Part shown: one piece after another, positions 11,921-23,495 of the stretch
Numbering within the stretch: the stretch's first letter is position 1
How the letters are laid out: each line of letters starts with the position of its first letter
Assembly: GCA_037447655.1 (NCBI GenBank)
Contig: JBBHKE010001588.1
Coordinates: forward strand, 87,433 to 151,432
DNA from: Zygnema cylindricum
Taxonomy: Eukaryota > Streptophyta > Zygnematophyceae > Zygnematales > Zygnemataceae
Length of the DNA stretch: 64,000 bases
Reading direction: 5' to 3'
Program-made: the position numbers and the translations under genes
The notes under the pieces: generated by a model
Databases searched by the model: none
Seen by the model: only the letters and a program-made list of their open reading frames with translations
What the model was told of the DNA's origin: nothing

Positions 11921-14900
11921 GGTTATGGGCCTGTCATTAAGAATTCCTATCTTTTCCGGGGATAAGTATGTTTACTGGGCAGATATGGTGGAAACACATT
12001 TTGAAAATGTCAATCTTTTGGATATATTGGATGGTTCTTTGGATGAATCTGATCCGTCATGGTCTAAGAAAAATACGCAGGCTCGTTCTATTTTGAAATT
12101 TTGAATATCTGAGGACTTAGCTATGTCTCGGATAAAAATGAAAAAAGCAATTGATATCTGGAAATCTCTTAAAAGTGATTATGAAAAGGCTAATGTTCAA
12201 GAAGAACTTCTATTGGCTGGGAAAATTTGGGACTATAAGTACACAGGCGGTACAATGGCTGAATATTCTAACAAATTTCGTATTCTTGTAGATGCACATG
12301 CTTGTGCCGGTGGGGTGTTTCCTCAGTTTCAAAAGGCAGCATTGCTCATGAGGGGTCTCCCTCGTAGTATGAAAGGAGCATCTGACATGCTCAAACAGAA
12401 AGATAAAGCTAGCTGGACTTTACAGTTAGCAATCAATATTTTATTAGAGGAGGAAGCTACATCTAACATTCTCAATGTTGAGCAAGTAGAGGCTTTTAAT
12501 TCAGATTTTGGAAAGAAAGGTCAATTTAATCAGAACCGTAATCAGTTTCCCAATTTCAGACAGTTTAATCAGGGTGGAAATAGACAATCACACAATGCAT
12601 GTTTTTATTGTAGTGAAAAAGGCCATGGATACAAATTCTGTCCTAAACTTAAACAAGCTAACGATTCCGGTTTATACAGGCCGGGATGGCAACAAAGTCA
12701 GTTTTACAAAAGCTTTACGAGGCCTACACCTCGTGGAAATGCACTGTTTTCAGCTTCTTCATCCCTCCAAGACGACACTCGAACATTTTCTGAGGAGGAC
12801 GACACGGATCTATTCGCTATGGCGGCAGCAATGGAGGGCGCGAAGGACCCTGGATGGATAAAAGATACAAGAGCGTCAGCCCACATGTGTTGGAACAAGG
12901 CCATCTTCAAAAATCTGAAAGCGACCCCGGAGAAAAATATTTATTATGCTTGTGGAATGAGTGTCCAAACTCGTGCAATGGGTGATGTGTCCTTGCTTGT
13001 TGATGTGGATGGAAAAGCAATTGAAAGGACTCTTCACAATGTCTTATTTGTGCCTGACTTTAAGAAAAATTTGTTTTCTACGTCGTTGGTAGAGAGTAAA
13101 GGCTTTGAGGTTAATCTGAAAAATGGTCGGCAGGTTGTTAGCAAAAATGGCAAGGTTGCGGTTCAGGTACTAGAGATAGTAGCAAGATGTATCGCATGGA
13201 TATGGCTAATACAAAAGAAAATGATGTTTTGTACTCCGGTGTTTTGCACTCAGATGAGTTGTGGCATAAAAGATTAGGCCATGTAAACTATGATAGTTTG
13301 AAGAAAATGGTCGTTGCTGGAAAAATAGAGGGTGTATCACTCACAGATGGGCCGGTCAAAACTTGCGATGGTTGCGCTTTAGGCAAAATCCACAGATTGC
13401 CATTTCCTAAGGAGTCTGAGCATCGGTCGACCAAACTTTTACAGCAAATTCATTCGGATGTCTTTGGTCCGGCGAAGGTTCCTTCTGCCGGAGGGATGAA
13501 ATATATGGTCACCTTCACAGATGATTTCTCCAGGTTTACAAAAGTTTACTTCATGAAGGAGAAGAGTGAAGTGTTTGGTCACTTCAAACACTATAAAGCA
13601 TGGGCTGAAAAACTTCATAATACATCTATTTTACAGCTCAGATCGGACAATGGTGGTGAATATACATCGAAAGAATTTGAAACATTTTTACTCGAGGAAG
13701 GCATTAGTCATCTATTGACTGTTCCATATTCACCGGAACAAAATGGGGTGTCGGAAAGGCTAAATAGAACTCTCACGGAAAGCTCTAGATCTATGATCGC
13801 AGATAAAAATGTGGATCCGAAATTCTGGGCTGAGGCTCTAAATTGTGCAGTTTATATTAAAAATAGGATAGGATCAAGATCGGTAGACACAACTCCTTAC
13901 GAAATCTGGACAGGTAGCAAACCAGATGTTAGCCATTTCAAGGTCTTTGGTAGTCAATGCTTTATATTGGATACGTCTACAAATACATGGAAAATGGAAC
14001 CAAAGGGATTACCGGGTATTTTGTTAGGATATGATGATCACTCGAAAGGTTATAGAGTCTTTGTGTTTGAAAGGCAGAAAATAGTTGTAGCTAGAAACAT
14101 CATTGTTAAAGATGAACTAGCCTCCATAGATTTATTTCAATTGACAGACCAGCAAAAGCAACAAAAAGTACAGGAATATGTCATCTTAGATTGCATGCAG
14201 GAAATTGTCCCGCAGATTCAACACACTCCGGTTATAACTCCGGCGTCAGACTCTCTCCCACTTCTTTACCAACATCGGGTCCGGACGGACGAAGAGCAGT
14301 CAGTACACACGGAACGAAACCAGCGCAATCAGCAAGACACGAATCGCAACCAGCGCAATCACGAAAACACGGATCGCAACCAGCGCAATCAGCAAGACAC
14401 GGATCGCAACCAGCGCAATCAGCGCAATGCGCGGGATCCGACGATCTCAGCCTCAAAATTTCCGGGGGGGAGAAGATCAAGCAGCCGCCTGCAAGCAACC
14501 TCTCACTGTGCCTACTCGGCAGTCTCAGGGGAGCCCTTGACCATCCAAGAGGCTTTCTCATCACCAGAGCGGAATCACTGGATTGAGGCGGCAAACGACG
14601 AAATGAAGTCGATCATGGAGGCTCAAACATGGGAGCTCGTGGACCTTCCTCCAGACCGAAAAGCGATTGGCAGCAAATGGGTATTCAAGGTGAAGTTAAA
14701 TCCCGATAACACCATTGAACGCTATAAGGCCAGACTTGTGGCGAAGGGGTACAATCAAAAGGAAGGAATCGATTTTGAAGAAAAATTTCTCCGGTTGTAA
14801 GATTTCCAACAGTTAGGATTTTGCTGTCCCTAGCTGCTATAGAAGATATGGAAATTCATCAGATGGATGTAAAAACGGCCTTTTTGCATGGAGAACTAGA

Positions 14901-16107
14901 AGAGACCATTTACATGCAGCAGCCTGAAAAGTATGTAGAACCAGGAAAAGAGCACTTAGTATGCAAGTTGCTAAAATCTTTGTACGGCCTGAAACAGGCC
15001 CCGAGACAGTGGAATATAAAGCTTGATGAATTCTTGACTAGTCTAGGATTTCAAAGGATAAGTTCTGATCACTCTGTCTACGTTCTAAAGGGTGAAAATA
15101 GGATAGTGTATATAGCGGTATATGTAGATGATTTGCTATTTATTAGCAAATCAATGGCTGAAATTAGCAAAATCAAAACTGCCCTTAACTCACGATCGAG
15201 ATGAAAGACCTTGGTGAGGCAAAGTATATTATGAGAATCTAGGTAGAGAGGGACAGAAATAAGAAAGTAATAAAATTAACTCAAAAAGAGGCTATTGGAA
15301 ACATGTTAGATGAGTACGGAATGCGGGGGGCAAAAGGGTGTATTAACTCCAATGGAGTTTCGGCAGAAGTTAGAGGGAGAAGAGACAGAACCAGGTGTTA
15401 TTGTTAGCGAGTATTTAGAACCAGGGGAGAATGATCCTATGGCAATAATACCTTATAGACAAATAGTGGGAAGCTTAATATACTTCATGAACTGTACCCG
15501 TCCTGACATTGCTGCAGCAGTCGGGGTACTGAGTAGGAGTCCAGAAAATCCGAGAAAATCTGATCTGGATGCAGCAAAGAGAGTCTTAAGATATTTGGCA
15601 GGAACTAAAGATCTCAAACTCACTCTAGGCGGAGGAGAAGTCAAGCTGCAAACATGGAGTGATGCAAGCTATGGCGACATGCCAAGCCGGAAATCTACCA
15701 CGGGATTCGTTCTACAAATTGGGAACGGTACTTGCTGCTGGAGCAGCAAACTTCAAAAGGTGACAGCACAATCGACAATGGAGTCGGAATATATGGCAGC
15801 AAGCTCGGCCCTCAAAGAACTCTTATGGGTAAAATCCATGTTACAAGAACTAGGATACATGCAAGTTGGTCCACAGGTGATCTGGTGTGATAACCAGGTT
15901 GCCATTGCCATTGCTTCTAACCCGAGTCATCACTTCAAAAGCAAGCACATGGATGTACGATTACACTTAATAAGAGAAAAAGTGTTCTCTAGAGTGATTA
16001 AATTATGTTACTTACCAGATGCAAAAATGATTGCTGATATGCTCACTAAAGCTCTTCCTGCTCCTAAGCTGAAGTATTGTAGGGAAGCAGTGGGATTAAG
16101 TGAATAG
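11862..16107 (+). pseudogene. gag-pol polyprotein of element A (frameshifted)
   Basis: A single copia-order reading covers gag (from MSTSTTTAAPPP), a zinc knuckle CFYCSEKGHGYKFC (about 12600), protease, GAG-pre-integrase (LWHKRLGHVNYDSL), integrase (HSDVFGP, DNGGEYTSKEF), reverse transcriptase (YVDDLL at 15121-15138) and RNase H (TWSDASYGDMPSRKSTTG, then WCDNQVAIAIAS), ending at 16107. Breaks seen: an in-frame TGA at 12102-12104, single-base deletions near 13163 and 14791, and frame loss near 15195-15350. The protease active site reads D-T-R-A (12864-12875) instead of D-S/T-G-A, also altered in element B. The first 20 residues are encoded by the LTR. The copy is recent but not coding-competent as it stands. 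Confidence 0.9.
11921..11931 (+). other. Primer-binding site of element A (half-tRNA type)
   Basis: GGTTATGGGCC directly follows the LTR end. It is identical to the first bases of the internal-tRNA primer site known from Drosophila copia and is complementary to the anticodon arm of initiator tRNA-Met. In element A it is simultaneously coding (Q-V-M-G) within gag. Confidence 0.8.
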
Positions 16108-16202
16108 TTGAATTGCTGCACTGCTATATTGCTATGCTGCGATACTGCGCTAGTTTATCACCGCAGCTACGCTGGTATACTGAGTCTAAAGCTTTAGGGG
16201 AG
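16108..16202 (+). other. 3' untranslated stretch and polypurine tract of element A
   Basis: A short non-coding segment ends in AAAGCTTTAGGGGAG, directly before the 3' LTR start TGTTGTC at 16203. The purine run is the expected plus-strand primer. Confidence 0.8.
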
Positions 16203-17040
16203 TGTTGTCTTTTGGAAAGCTCTCAGTCTCAGAGCAGCGCAGCAGCGCAGCAACTATACAGACAGCAGCGCAGCTGCTATACGGAAGAGCAGCGCAGCTG
16301 CTATACAGCAGAGCTGCGCAGCAGCGCAGCAGCAGAGCAGTGGAGCAGCGAAGCTGCGATACTGACAGGACAAACGCAGCTGCGGTCACTTTGGATAAGA
16401 TCCGTACAGACAACGCAACTGCTACTATCTTCGATATGATTTGGTGCAGGACACCGCAGCCGCGGGTGATATAAATGTGATCCGGTACGGGACAACGCAG
16501 CTGCGATTAATATGAATCTAGTCAACGGACGAGATTCATAAGAGTATCACAAGTGACTTAGCCGACAAGTATTTGTACAGTAACTTAATATTGATTCTGA
16601 GTAATATTGACTGTACAATGATAGATTGGGTTGGCACGATCAAGAACACGTAGATCTCAGTAGGTGGGTTGATTCTGGACGTACCTCTCAGGTACACTGT
16701 TATCGGCGGTAGAACACCGAAAGTATAAGACTTAGGACTTAGAACATTTTTATGGATCCAGACTTCCAAGTAGTAAAACTGCAGACAGTTTTTGGGAAAC
16801 TTCTGAGTATTATATCTTGAGTGTTGTTGGGTCAATTGTGCTGAAACTTTGGGAGTTGTCAGTGTTTATGCTACTCTATATTCTGATAGAGTTTTGTGAG
16901 ATTTGGATGCTTGTATAAGAATTGGTGAGCACTTAAGAACAGCTGTTTGGTAGGATTCTTGATAGCTTCTGAGGGTGTATCATGTCTACTTCTACTACTA
17001 CTGCTGCTCCTCCACCTGCACCGGTGGTTGTAGAACAACA
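16203..17040 (+). repeat. 3' LTR of element A
   Basis: Same length (838 bp) as the 5' LTR, with scattered substitutions, for example CGTAGCTGC against CGCAACTGC near the middle. It also carries the gag-start segment (16982-17040), which here leads nowhere. Confidence 0.95.
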
Positions 17041-17045
17041 GTCCC

Positions 17046-17412
17046 ACGTGAATCGCGCTTGTGGTCCCACGTGAATCGCGTCCGTTGGAATGAATTCGAT
17101 TGACGATGGTACTGTCGAGATGTACAATATGTTTCCGGAATACTCGGGACAGATCCTGTTCGTCCGATCATGTGAATCGCATAGTCAACTTTTTGACGCG
17201 TATGGATGATTGTCGACGCTACTACAAAAACTTGCATACGTTATTTCGCCGACACGTGTCCCTGCAAAAGTACGATACAGTACAATACACTCTACTGTAC
17301 CTTTTGCTACTGTAACACTAATTAAAGTAAGTCTTATAGTAGACTACTAGAAAAAATATCCTAAGTTATTTTTACCCCTATTGACTAAAATAAAGATTTA
17401 TAAATTACAACA
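17046..17412 (-). repeat. 3' LTR of element B, second piece
   Basis: It continues the LTR cut at 11082 and matches about 22216-22582, ending CAACA. With 10437-11082 it makes 1013 bp. Confidence 0.93.
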
Positions 17413-17425
17413 CTCCCGTAAATCT
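17413..17425 (-). other. Polypurine tract of element B
   Basis: On the minus strand the sequence AGATTTACGGGAG directly precedes the 3' LTR start TGTTG. It is comparable to the tract at the same place in element A. Confidence 0.6.
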
Positions 17426-17435
17426 TTAGACTCAG

Positions 17436-20400
17436 TTACTCACTTAGTCTAATAGCATCTCTGCAAAATTGTAACTTAGGAGCAGGAAGGGCTTTTGTTA
17501 ACATGTCAGCCACCATCTTCTCATCTGGTAAATAACACAATTTAACGACTTTTGCAAGTACTTTTTCTCTAACAAAATGTAGTCTAACATCCATGTGTTT
17601 GCTCTTAACGTGATGGCTGGGGTTAGAGGCAATAGCTATGACAGCTTGGTTGTCACACCAGATAGCTTGAGGGCCAATTTGCATATACCCAAGTTCTTGT
17701 AAAATGGACTTGACCCATAGGAGCTCCTTGAGGGCGGAAGCTACTGCCATATATTCTGACTCCATTGTGGATTGAGCTGTAACCTTTTGTAATTTGCTAC
17801 TCCAGCAGCAAGTTCCGTCTCCAATCTTCAGAATGAAGCCGGTTGTAGATTTCCGGCTTGGCATGTCCCCATAGCTAGCATCGCTCCACGTCTGGATTTT
17901 CACCTCTCCTACTGCGAGAACAAGCTTGAGATTTCGAGTACCTGCAAGATATCTCAACACTCTTTTTGCTGCTTCCCAGTCTGCCCTTTTAGGATTCTGC
18001 AGACTTCTACTCAAGACTCCCACAGCTGCTGTAATGTCGGGTCTCGTACAATTTATAAAATATATAAGACTTCCAACTACTTGTCTATATGGGTTTGAAG
18101 CCATAAACTCTTCCTCCCCTGTCTCTAAACTCTCACCGACAAATATGCATGAATCTGTATCCATTCCTTCTAATTTCTGCCTGAATTCCATGGGAGTTAC
18201 GGATCCTTTCACATCTTTCATTTCAAATCTTTCTAGCATATTACCTATTGCTTCTTTCTGAGTCAACATAATCAGCCTCTTGTTTCTGTCTCTTTCTACC
18301 TGTATTCCTAAAATGTATTTGGCCTCACCGAGGTCCTTCATCTCAAACCTAGACCTTAAAGCCGCTTTAATGCGGTTTATTTCATCCATTGACTTACTTA
18401 TTAATAATAAGTCATCCACATATACAGCAATGTAAAGTATCCCATCCTCCCCTTGTAAGACATATACAGAATGATCAGGGCTAATTCTCTTAAATCCCAG
18501 CCCAATCAAAAACTCATCTAGCTTCAAATTCCACTGACGCGGGGCTTGTTTTAGCCCATACAAAGATTTCATCAATTTACACACTAATTCTTCTTTTCTT
18601 TTTTCAACGTACATTTCAGGTTGTTTCATATAAATGGTTTCTTCTAACTCTCCATGCAAGAAAGCAGTTTTAACATCCATCTGTTGTATTTCTCTATAGC
18701 AGCTAGACTTAGCAAAATTCTGACAGTGGGAAATCTGACAACAGGAGAGAAGGTTTCCTCAAAGTCCATACCTTCTTTTTGATTATTCCCCTTGGCTACT
18801 AGTCTCGCCTTATATCTTTCGATTGTGTTGTCCGGGTTCAGCTTCACCTTGAATACCCATTTGCTGCCGATGGCTTTTCTGCCCGGAGGAAGATCCACTA
18901 GCTCCCATGTCTGTGCCTCCATAATAGACTTCATTTCATCGTTTGCCGCCTCGATCCACTGATTTCTCTCAGGTGATGAGAAGGCCTCCTGGATCGTTAG
19001 AGGCTCCTCTGTAGCTGCAGAAAAAGCAAAGTGAGAGCTTGATTGCAGACGGCTGCTAGATCTCTTTCCCCCCGGAAAATCTGAGGCTGAGATCGTCGGC
19101 AACCTCTGATTTTTCTGTTTTGGTTGAACCGTAACTTGATCTTGTACAGAGTCTGTAGTAGTTCCTTCCACTCGAGGGGTATCTTGTTGCGATGCATCTT
19201 GTAAAGGCACCAGAGGAACTGGAGAAAGAGGTGTCGCACTTGCCGGTGGAAAGTAGACTCGCTGAGTATGGTGAAAAATGACATATTCTTGCTTTTCCTT
19301 CGCCGGTTGATCTGGCACTTTAAAATGGTCAACCGAATCGTGTTCATCTTTAAATGGATATTCCTAGAAATAATTACTTTCTATTTCTCAAATACAAAAA
19401 CCCTATATCCTTTTGCAATATCATCATACCCCATAAAAATTCCTGGTAAGCCCTTAGGTTCCATTTTCCATCTATCCTGTGAAGTATCTAGAATAAAACA
19501 CTTGCTGCCAAAGATTTTAAAGTGGCTAACATCAGGTTTCTTTCCTGTCCAAAGCTCATAAGGTGTGGTGCTAACAGATCTAGAAGCAATTCTATTCTTA
19601 ATATAAACAGCACAGTTTAGTGCTTCAGCCCAGAATTTCAAATCTAGCCCTTTATCTGCAAGCATGGACCGAGCACTCGCTGTCACTGTTCTATTTAATC
19701 TTTCAGAAACACCATTCTTTTCTGGTGTGTAAGCAACAGTAAGATTGTGACTAATACCTTCTTGAATGAGGAATTCTTCGAATTCCTTTGATGTGTATTC
19801 TCCCCCATTGTCCGATCTCAACGCCAAGATTGGAACTCCATGAAGCTTTTCCGCCCACGCTTTGTAATGTTTGAAGTGAGTGAACACTTCACTCTTATGT
19901 TGCATGAAGTAGACTTTAGTGTACCTGGAGTAGTCATCTGTGAATGTAACCATATAGTGGACGCCTCCAGCTGAAGCCACTTGAGAGGGACCGAGAACAT
20001 CAGAGTGTATTAGTTGTAGAACTTTCTCCGATGTGTTGTCCGTTTCTTGTGGAAGTGGCAATTTGTGAATCTTGCCAAGTGAGCAACCATCACATGATTG
20101 TATAGGATGAGAACTGAGAGAAACTCCCTCGACTTTTCTCAAATTCACCATTTTCTTAAGACTATCATAGTTCATATGTCCTAATCTTTTATGCCACAAC
20201 TCATTGTCAGATTGTACACTGGAGTAGAGAACATCATTTTCTTTATATTCCGCCATGTCCATCTGGTACATTTTGCTAGCATCTCTAGTCCCTGTTACCG
20301 CTACTTTCCCTTTCTTGCTAACAACCTGTCTTCCTCCTTTCAGAACAACCTCAAAGCCTTTGCTCTCCACTAATGATGTAGAAAATAGATTTTTCTTAAA

Positions 20401-21604
20401 GTCTGGTACATACAAAACATTGTGAAGGGTTCTCTCTACCGATTTCCCCCCCACATCTACCATCAAAGATACATCACCCTGAGCTGAGGTTTGAACACTC
20501 ATGCCACAAGCATAGTAGATACTCCTTGAAGATGTTTGCTGCAGATTCGTAAAAGCCGCCTTGTTCCAACACATATGGGCAGACGCTCGCGAGTCCATGA
20601 TCCATCCTGCATCCTTTGGACCCTCCATGGCAGCAGCCATAGCAAATAACTCCGCCTCCTCTTGCTCATTGAAGCTTAGTGACTCATCTGCATTAGTTGC
20701 AAAAGCTGAAAAGAGAGCATTTCCACGTGAAGGATTTCCAGAAAAACCTCTGTGATATTGGCTCTGTTGCCAACCTGGCCTGTATAAACCTGTCTCATTA
20801 GCCTTTTTCAATTTAGGACAGTACCTGTATCCGTGACCCTTCTCAGAACAATAGAAACAAGTAGTAGTAGATGGCCTATTCTGCCTCTGATTAAACTGAT
20901 TCTGATTCTGGTTAAACTGATTCCTATTCTGATTGAACTGAATTCTTTTGTCAAAGTCTGTTGCAAATGCTTCAACTTTTCCTTCTCCCTCAAGGAGTTT
21001 ATTATTTGTTTCTTCCTCCAATATAAGATTATATGCTAACTGAAATGACCAGCTAGCTTTATTATGACTTTTTAATTGATTAGACACACCCTTCATGCTA
21101 CTAGGGAGACCTCTAATAAGCAAAGATGCCTGTTGAAACTCAAGAAATGACCCCCCAGCAGAAGAGTGAGCATCAATGAGCGCACGAAAATTGTCACAAT
21201 ACTCTACCATAGATCCCCCCCGTGTATTTGTATCCCCAAATTTTTCCAGCAACCAAAAGCTCCTCTTGAACATTCGCTTTCTCAAAAGCGGATTTCAGAG
21301 ACGTCCAAATCTCCCTCGCCTTCTTCATTTTCAGTCGAGACATGACCAAATTTTATGAAATACAAAGGATTAGATTGTTCCTTGCCATTGAATTCTTCTT
21401 CGCCCAAGTTGGATCTGTTTCATCAAGGGAGCCATCCAAGACCCCCAATAAATCAGCAGTTTCAAACGACGATTAAACCATCGCCGCCCAGTAAGCATAC
21501 TTTTGGCCATTGAAGATAGGAATCCTTGATGAAAGGCCCATAACTTGTTGTTCTACAACCACCGTTGCAGGCGGTGAACCAGCAGTAGTAGTGGAAGTAG
21601 ACAT
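17436..21604 (-). pseudogene. gag-pol polyprotein of element B (frameshifted)
   Basis: Minus-strand copia polyprotein. Gag starts at 21604 inside the LTR, with stops near 21475 and 21350 and a frameshift near 21210. A long open frame at 21285-19381 covers the gag C-terminus, zinc knuckle CFYCSEKGHGYRYC, protease (D-S-R-A at 20595-20584), GAG-pre-integrase (LWHKRLGHMNYDSL) and integrase (HSDVLGP, DNGGEYTSKEF). A second frame (19318-18644) has the linker and the start of reverse transcriptase. A third (18680-17436) has the rest of reverse transcriptase (YVDDLL at 18422-18405) and RNase H to a natural stop. Frame breaks at about 19350 and 18690 separate them. The closest relative in the window is element A. 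Gag has an asparagine/glutamine-rich NQNRNQFNQ stretch. Confidence 0.9.
21535..21545 (-). other. Primer-binding site of element B (half-tRNA type)
   Basis: On the minus strand AGTTATGGGCC directly follows the LTR. It has one change from the site of element A and lies within the gag reading frame. Confidence 0.75.
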
Positions 21605-22582
21605 GAAAAACAGCAGAAACTATCAAAGTACCTACTCAATAGCCAACTTAGATCTGACACAAAATATAACTCAGAAAGCCAATATGCTTCAAATTTGCCA
21701 CAGTGATACACAATACAGCAAACTGACAATTCCCAAAATTGCAGCCAAAATGACCAAGTAAACCATAAGATATGATGTCTAGAAGCTTCCCAAAAACTGC
21801 CCTTAGAAAACCATATTCCCAAAACTGGATACTACAAAATTATCTAAGTTCTAAGTTATATACTCACATTGTGTATCTACTGATCTACACTAATTCGGGT
21901 AACCGTTACTACGGTTATTATCCTGACTAACGACAAAGCATCCAACCTGTACTTTACTGTACTTTAAAAACCTAATTACTATTTCTAAAACCTGATTAAC
22001 GGAACACTATTTTTTATCACACTAAACTACAAACTAATGTTACTCAGATATTTACAGAAATTGAACCGTACAAAAAACGTTCTAACCGTACAAAAAAACG
22101 TTCCAAATGCTTAGTCAATAGTGACCGGTAAAGTCCAGCCCAATGTGGTCATGTAGTACGAAGCACCTGAGTGCTTCGTCACTTGTGGTCCCACGCGAAT
22201 CACGCTTGTGGTCCCTCGTGAATCGCGCTTGTGGTCCCACGTGGATCGCGTCCGCTGGAACGAATTCGATCGACGATGGTACTGTCGAGATGTACCATAT
22301 GTTTCCGGAATACTCGGGACAGATCCTGTTCGTTCGATCATGTGAATCGCATCGTCAACTTTTTGACGCGTATGGATGATTGTCGACGCTACTCCAAAAA
22401 CCTGCATACGTTATTTCGCCGACACGTGTCCCTGCAAAAGTACGATACAGTACAATACACTCTACTGTACCTCTTGCTACTGTAACACTAATTAAAGTAA
22501 GTCTTATAGTAGACTACTAGAAAAAATATCCTAAGTTATTTTTACCCCTATTGACTGAAATAAAGATTTATAAATTACAACA
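21546..22582 (-). repeat. 5' LTR of element B
   Basis: A 1037-bp LTR that on the minus strand starts at 22582 and ends at 21546. The last 59 bases (21604-21546) encode the first 19-20 gag residues (MSTSTTTAGSPP...). It contains three 23-bp tandem units at 22182-22250. Confidence 0.95.
22182..22250. repeat. Three tandem 23-bp units within the LTR of B
   Basis: Three units of the form CTTGTGGTCCCACG...ATCGCG. The other LTR of B holds two units, and element A landed exactly in this array. The copy-number difference explains most of the length difference between the two LTRs of B. Confidence 0.85.
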
Positions 22583-22699
22583 CTTAGCTTATTCTTTCTT
22601 TTTGTTTTGTACCAATTTTTCAATCATTAATTAAAATAGAGCATTCTGTCTATTCCCATTCTCTCCACTTTAGTTTCTACTATGGCTTCACTTGTAATA
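22583..22699 (+). repeat. Remaining part of the 3' LTR of element F
   Basis: Starting with the duplication CTTAG, this matches 4635-4749 ('tttgttttgtacc', 'attctgtct', 'cccattctctcc', 'gcttcact'). It ends where GGA-rich sequence resumes, which fixes the right border of element F. Confidence 0.85.
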
Positions 22700-23495
22700 A
22701 GGAGGGGAGAAGGTGGCGATATTGGTGGAGGAAGTGGAGGAGGGGAAAGAGAAGGCCGTGCTGGTGGAGGTGGAGGAGATGGGGGTGGCGGGGGGCTTGG
22801 CAAAGGAGATGGTGGAGGAGGGAGAGGAGGAAAAGGAGGTGGCGACATTGGTAGAGGAGTGGAGGAGGGGAGGGAGGGGGGGACTTTGGTGGAGGTGGAC
22901 TTGGTGGTGGAGGAGATGGAGGTGGTGGGGGGCTCGGTGGAGGTGATGGTGGAGGACTTGGAGAAGGGGCAAGAGGAGGGGAACGAGGTGGCGACATTGG
23001 TGGAGAAAGTTGGAGAGAAGGAGGTGGTGAGTTTGGTGGAGGTGGATTTGGAGGTGGAGGAGACGGAGGTGGGATGGGGCTCAGCAGCCAATATTGTGGA
23101 GAATGTGGAGGAGGGGTAGGAGTAGGGAAAAGAGGTGGTGACATTGATGGGGAAAGTGGGACGAAAGGAGGAGGCGAGTTTGGTGGAGGACTTGGAGGTG
23201 GAGGACACACATAAGGCAAGGGGCTTGGCATCGGAGATTGTGGTGCAGGTTGAGGGGAAGGAGGTGGTGACATCGGCAGAGGAAGTGTTAAAGGGGAATG
23301 AGGAGGCGACTTCCCAAGAGGCGGACTAGGCGGTGGAGGAGACGGAGGTGGCGAGGGGCTTGGTGGAGGAAATGTATGGTTTGTTCGAGGCGAAGGTGGA
23401 GGGGCAGTAACTCTCACCATCATTACGCTTTTCACTTCTTACTTATTATCACTTGATGTCCATGCCCATGATCCAAATGTGAAGTTTCCAAGACA
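22700..23495 (-). pseudogene. Last exon of the subtilase gene: C-terminus fused to a proline-rich tail
   Basis: On the minus strand the sequence reads NFTFGSWAWTSSDNK, a stop (TAA), then [17 protein letters not shown] and about 240 codons rich in [16 protein letters not shown] and KSPP motifs. The first part fits the usual C-terminal strand of plant subtilases (family pattern FGSLTWTDG..VRSPIVV). Normal subtilases stop about there; this one continues in the same frame into proline-rich sequence until element F cuts it at 22700. I see no clean splice acceptor just before NFTFG. The in-frame stop and the transposon make it a pseudogene now. The join between protease and proline tail is seen directly; that it was once expressed is inference. 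Confidence 0.65.

Larger units (their letters stand above)
11083..17040 (+). mobile_element. Copia LTR retrotransposon A
   Basis: This 5958-bp element has two 838-bp LTRs (11083-11920, 16203-17040) and perfect 5-bp target duplications GTCCC (11078-11082, 17041-17045). The 3' LTR starts TGTTGTC and both LTRs end in ACAACA. The 5' LTR begins AG instead of TG, a point mutation. It inserted into a 23-bp repeat array inside an LTR of element B. Its relatives in the window are B (the closest, same gag and protease peculiarities) and C. Confidence 0.96.
10437..22582 (-). mobile_element. Copia LTR retrotransposon B (contains element A)
   Basis: In plus orientation the element begins TGTTG (10437) and ends CAACA (22582), flanked by perfect 5-bp duplications CTTAG (10432-10436, 22583-22587). 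Its minus-strand 5' LTR is 21546-22582. Its 3' LTR is 10437-11082 plus 17046-17412, interrupted by element A. Gag-pol lies between, on the minus strand (21604-17436). Excluding A, the two LTRs are 1037 and 1013 bp. They differ at a modest number of positions, more than the A LTRs do, in keeping with B being older. Confidence 0.95.
4310..22699 (+). mobile_element. Copia LTR retrotransposon F (host of the nested B and A insertions)
   Basis: The 5' LTR is 4310-4749, the relic gag-pol is 6084-10117, and the 3' LTR starts at 10130 after the polypurine run GTGGGGGGG. The 3' LTR is cut at 10436 by element B and resumes at 22583, where it matches 4635-4749. Both outer flanks are the same GGA-rich, proline-coding tract, so F inserted into that tract. 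The target duplication is blurred (AAGAA on the left, AAGGA on the right at best). LTRs and coding region are much more diverged than in A, B or C, so F is the oldest full element, as nesting requires. Confidence 0.85.

Noticed and set aside
14191-14594. Two frames over the A polyprotein linker (14191-14586 plus, 14232-14594 minus)
   Set aside because: They overlap the real pol frame at a short repeat encoding QRNQQDTNRN-like sequence and have no independent support.
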